64,000 bases of DNA from Oceanispirochaeta sp963676905 (GTDB taxonomy: Bacteria > Spirochaetota > Spirochaetia > DSM-2461). The position numbers were made by a program, and so were the translations under genes. Within the stretch, counting starts at the first letter, position 1, and the number at the start of each line of letters is the position of its first letter. Under the pieces are notes generated by a model. It saw only the letters and a program-made list of their open reading frames with translations. It made no database searches and was not told the origin of the DNA. The stretch is from assembly GCA_963676905.2 (NCBI GenBank), contig CAXXVE010000001.1:992001-1056000 (forward strand), written 5' to 3'. Positions 63,830 to 64,000 of this stretch are shown in pieces.

Positions 63830-64000
63830 ATGAGTATTGAATACAAGGAAAAAGTTCAGCAGTTTCATCTGCATACACAGAATACAAGCTACATCATCGA
63901 AATCCTCGAAGGGATGTATCCGGTGCATGCCTACTGGGGCAGAAAACTGAGGATGACCGACCGTTCGGGTCTGGTTGATCTCAGGGAAGTCTGCAGCTTT
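63830..64000 (+). CDS. Probable alpha-galactosidase (GH36), N-terminal part cut by window end
   Basis: Only 57 codons are visible. They contain FHLHTQNTSYIIEILEG and VHAYWGRKLR, the start of the N-terminal beta-sandwich of family GH36 alpha-galactosidases. No signal peptide is present, so the enzyme is cytoplasmic and would act on an imported galactoside. AAAGGA precedes the ATG by about ten bases. The position after a LacI repressor and a sugar importer supports the call; the catalytic domain lies outside the window. Confidence 0.7.
   Translation, partial: MSIEYKEKVQQFHLHTQNTSYIIEILEGMYPVHAYWGRKLRMTDRSGLVDLREVCSF

Overview
The window looks like the chromosome of a free-living, motile, probably anaerobic spirochaete of the Spirochaeta/Oceanispirochaeta type. 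This is inference from gene content: several methyl-accepting chemotaxis proteins, many Lys-rich lipoprotein signal peptides, hybrid histidine kinases, GGDEF and HD-GYP enzymes, flavin-based extracytoplasmic reductases, and ABC and GntP importers. No rRNA, tRNA, CRISPR array or phage was seen.

Layout. 1-4.0 kb: the end of a chemoreceptor gene, a Crp/Fnr-type regulator, and a complete IS21-family element (1510-3736, 54-bp imperfect ends, 5-bp target duplication) that splits a SRPBCC-domain gene. 4.2-10.1 kb: a GLUG-repeat lipoprotein, a membrane-anchored AraC regulator, a lipoprotein alpha/beta hydrolase, an aldo/keto reductase and a cold-shock protein. 10.5-14.4 kb: a GntR regulator with three matching palindromes ahead of two tandem GntP permeases. 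14.8-22.8 kb: a LytS-type hybrid kinase, an M23 peptidase, two Cache chemoreceptors and a GNAT acetyltransferase. 22.8-27.2 kb: a small surface-glycan cluster (flippase and three GT2 glycosyltransferases), then an aldo/keto reductase remnant. 27.5-33.1 kb: HD-GYP and GGDEF proteins flank an orphan DctP-like binding protein with its own histidine kinase.

33.2-39.4 kb: a TetR regulator, a palindromic operator, an FMN+FAD fumarate-reductase-like lipoprotein, a MEDS-domain sensor rich in CxxC motifs, and a hybrid kinase. A 735-bp direct tandem duplication joins the reductase end to the sensor start. 39.5-42.8 kb: a MarR/flavin split-barrel operon and a polytopic chemoreceptor. 43-48.8 kb: a PhnCDE-type importer whose operon continues into SurE nucleotidase and a HAD-like protein, with a YfbR-like HD phosphohydrolase nearby; this suggests uptake and dephosphorylation of a phosphorylated metabolite.

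48.9-51.4 kb: the most unusual module. A tandem-rhodanese lipoprotein and an FMN-binding lipoprotein form one operon, divergent from a double FMN-binding lipoprotein. With the two reductase lipoproteins elsewhere it points to extracytoplasmic flavin electron transfer, possibly with sulfur chemistry. 51.5-59.3 kb: an M20 peptidase, a DEAD-box helicase, an Opu-type osmoprotectant importer, a LysR regulator and a second FAD reductase-like lipoprotein that lacks the fumarate-reductase active-site signatures. 59.4-64 kb: a sugar ABC importer, a LacI regulator with two operators, and the start of a probable alpha-galactosidase.
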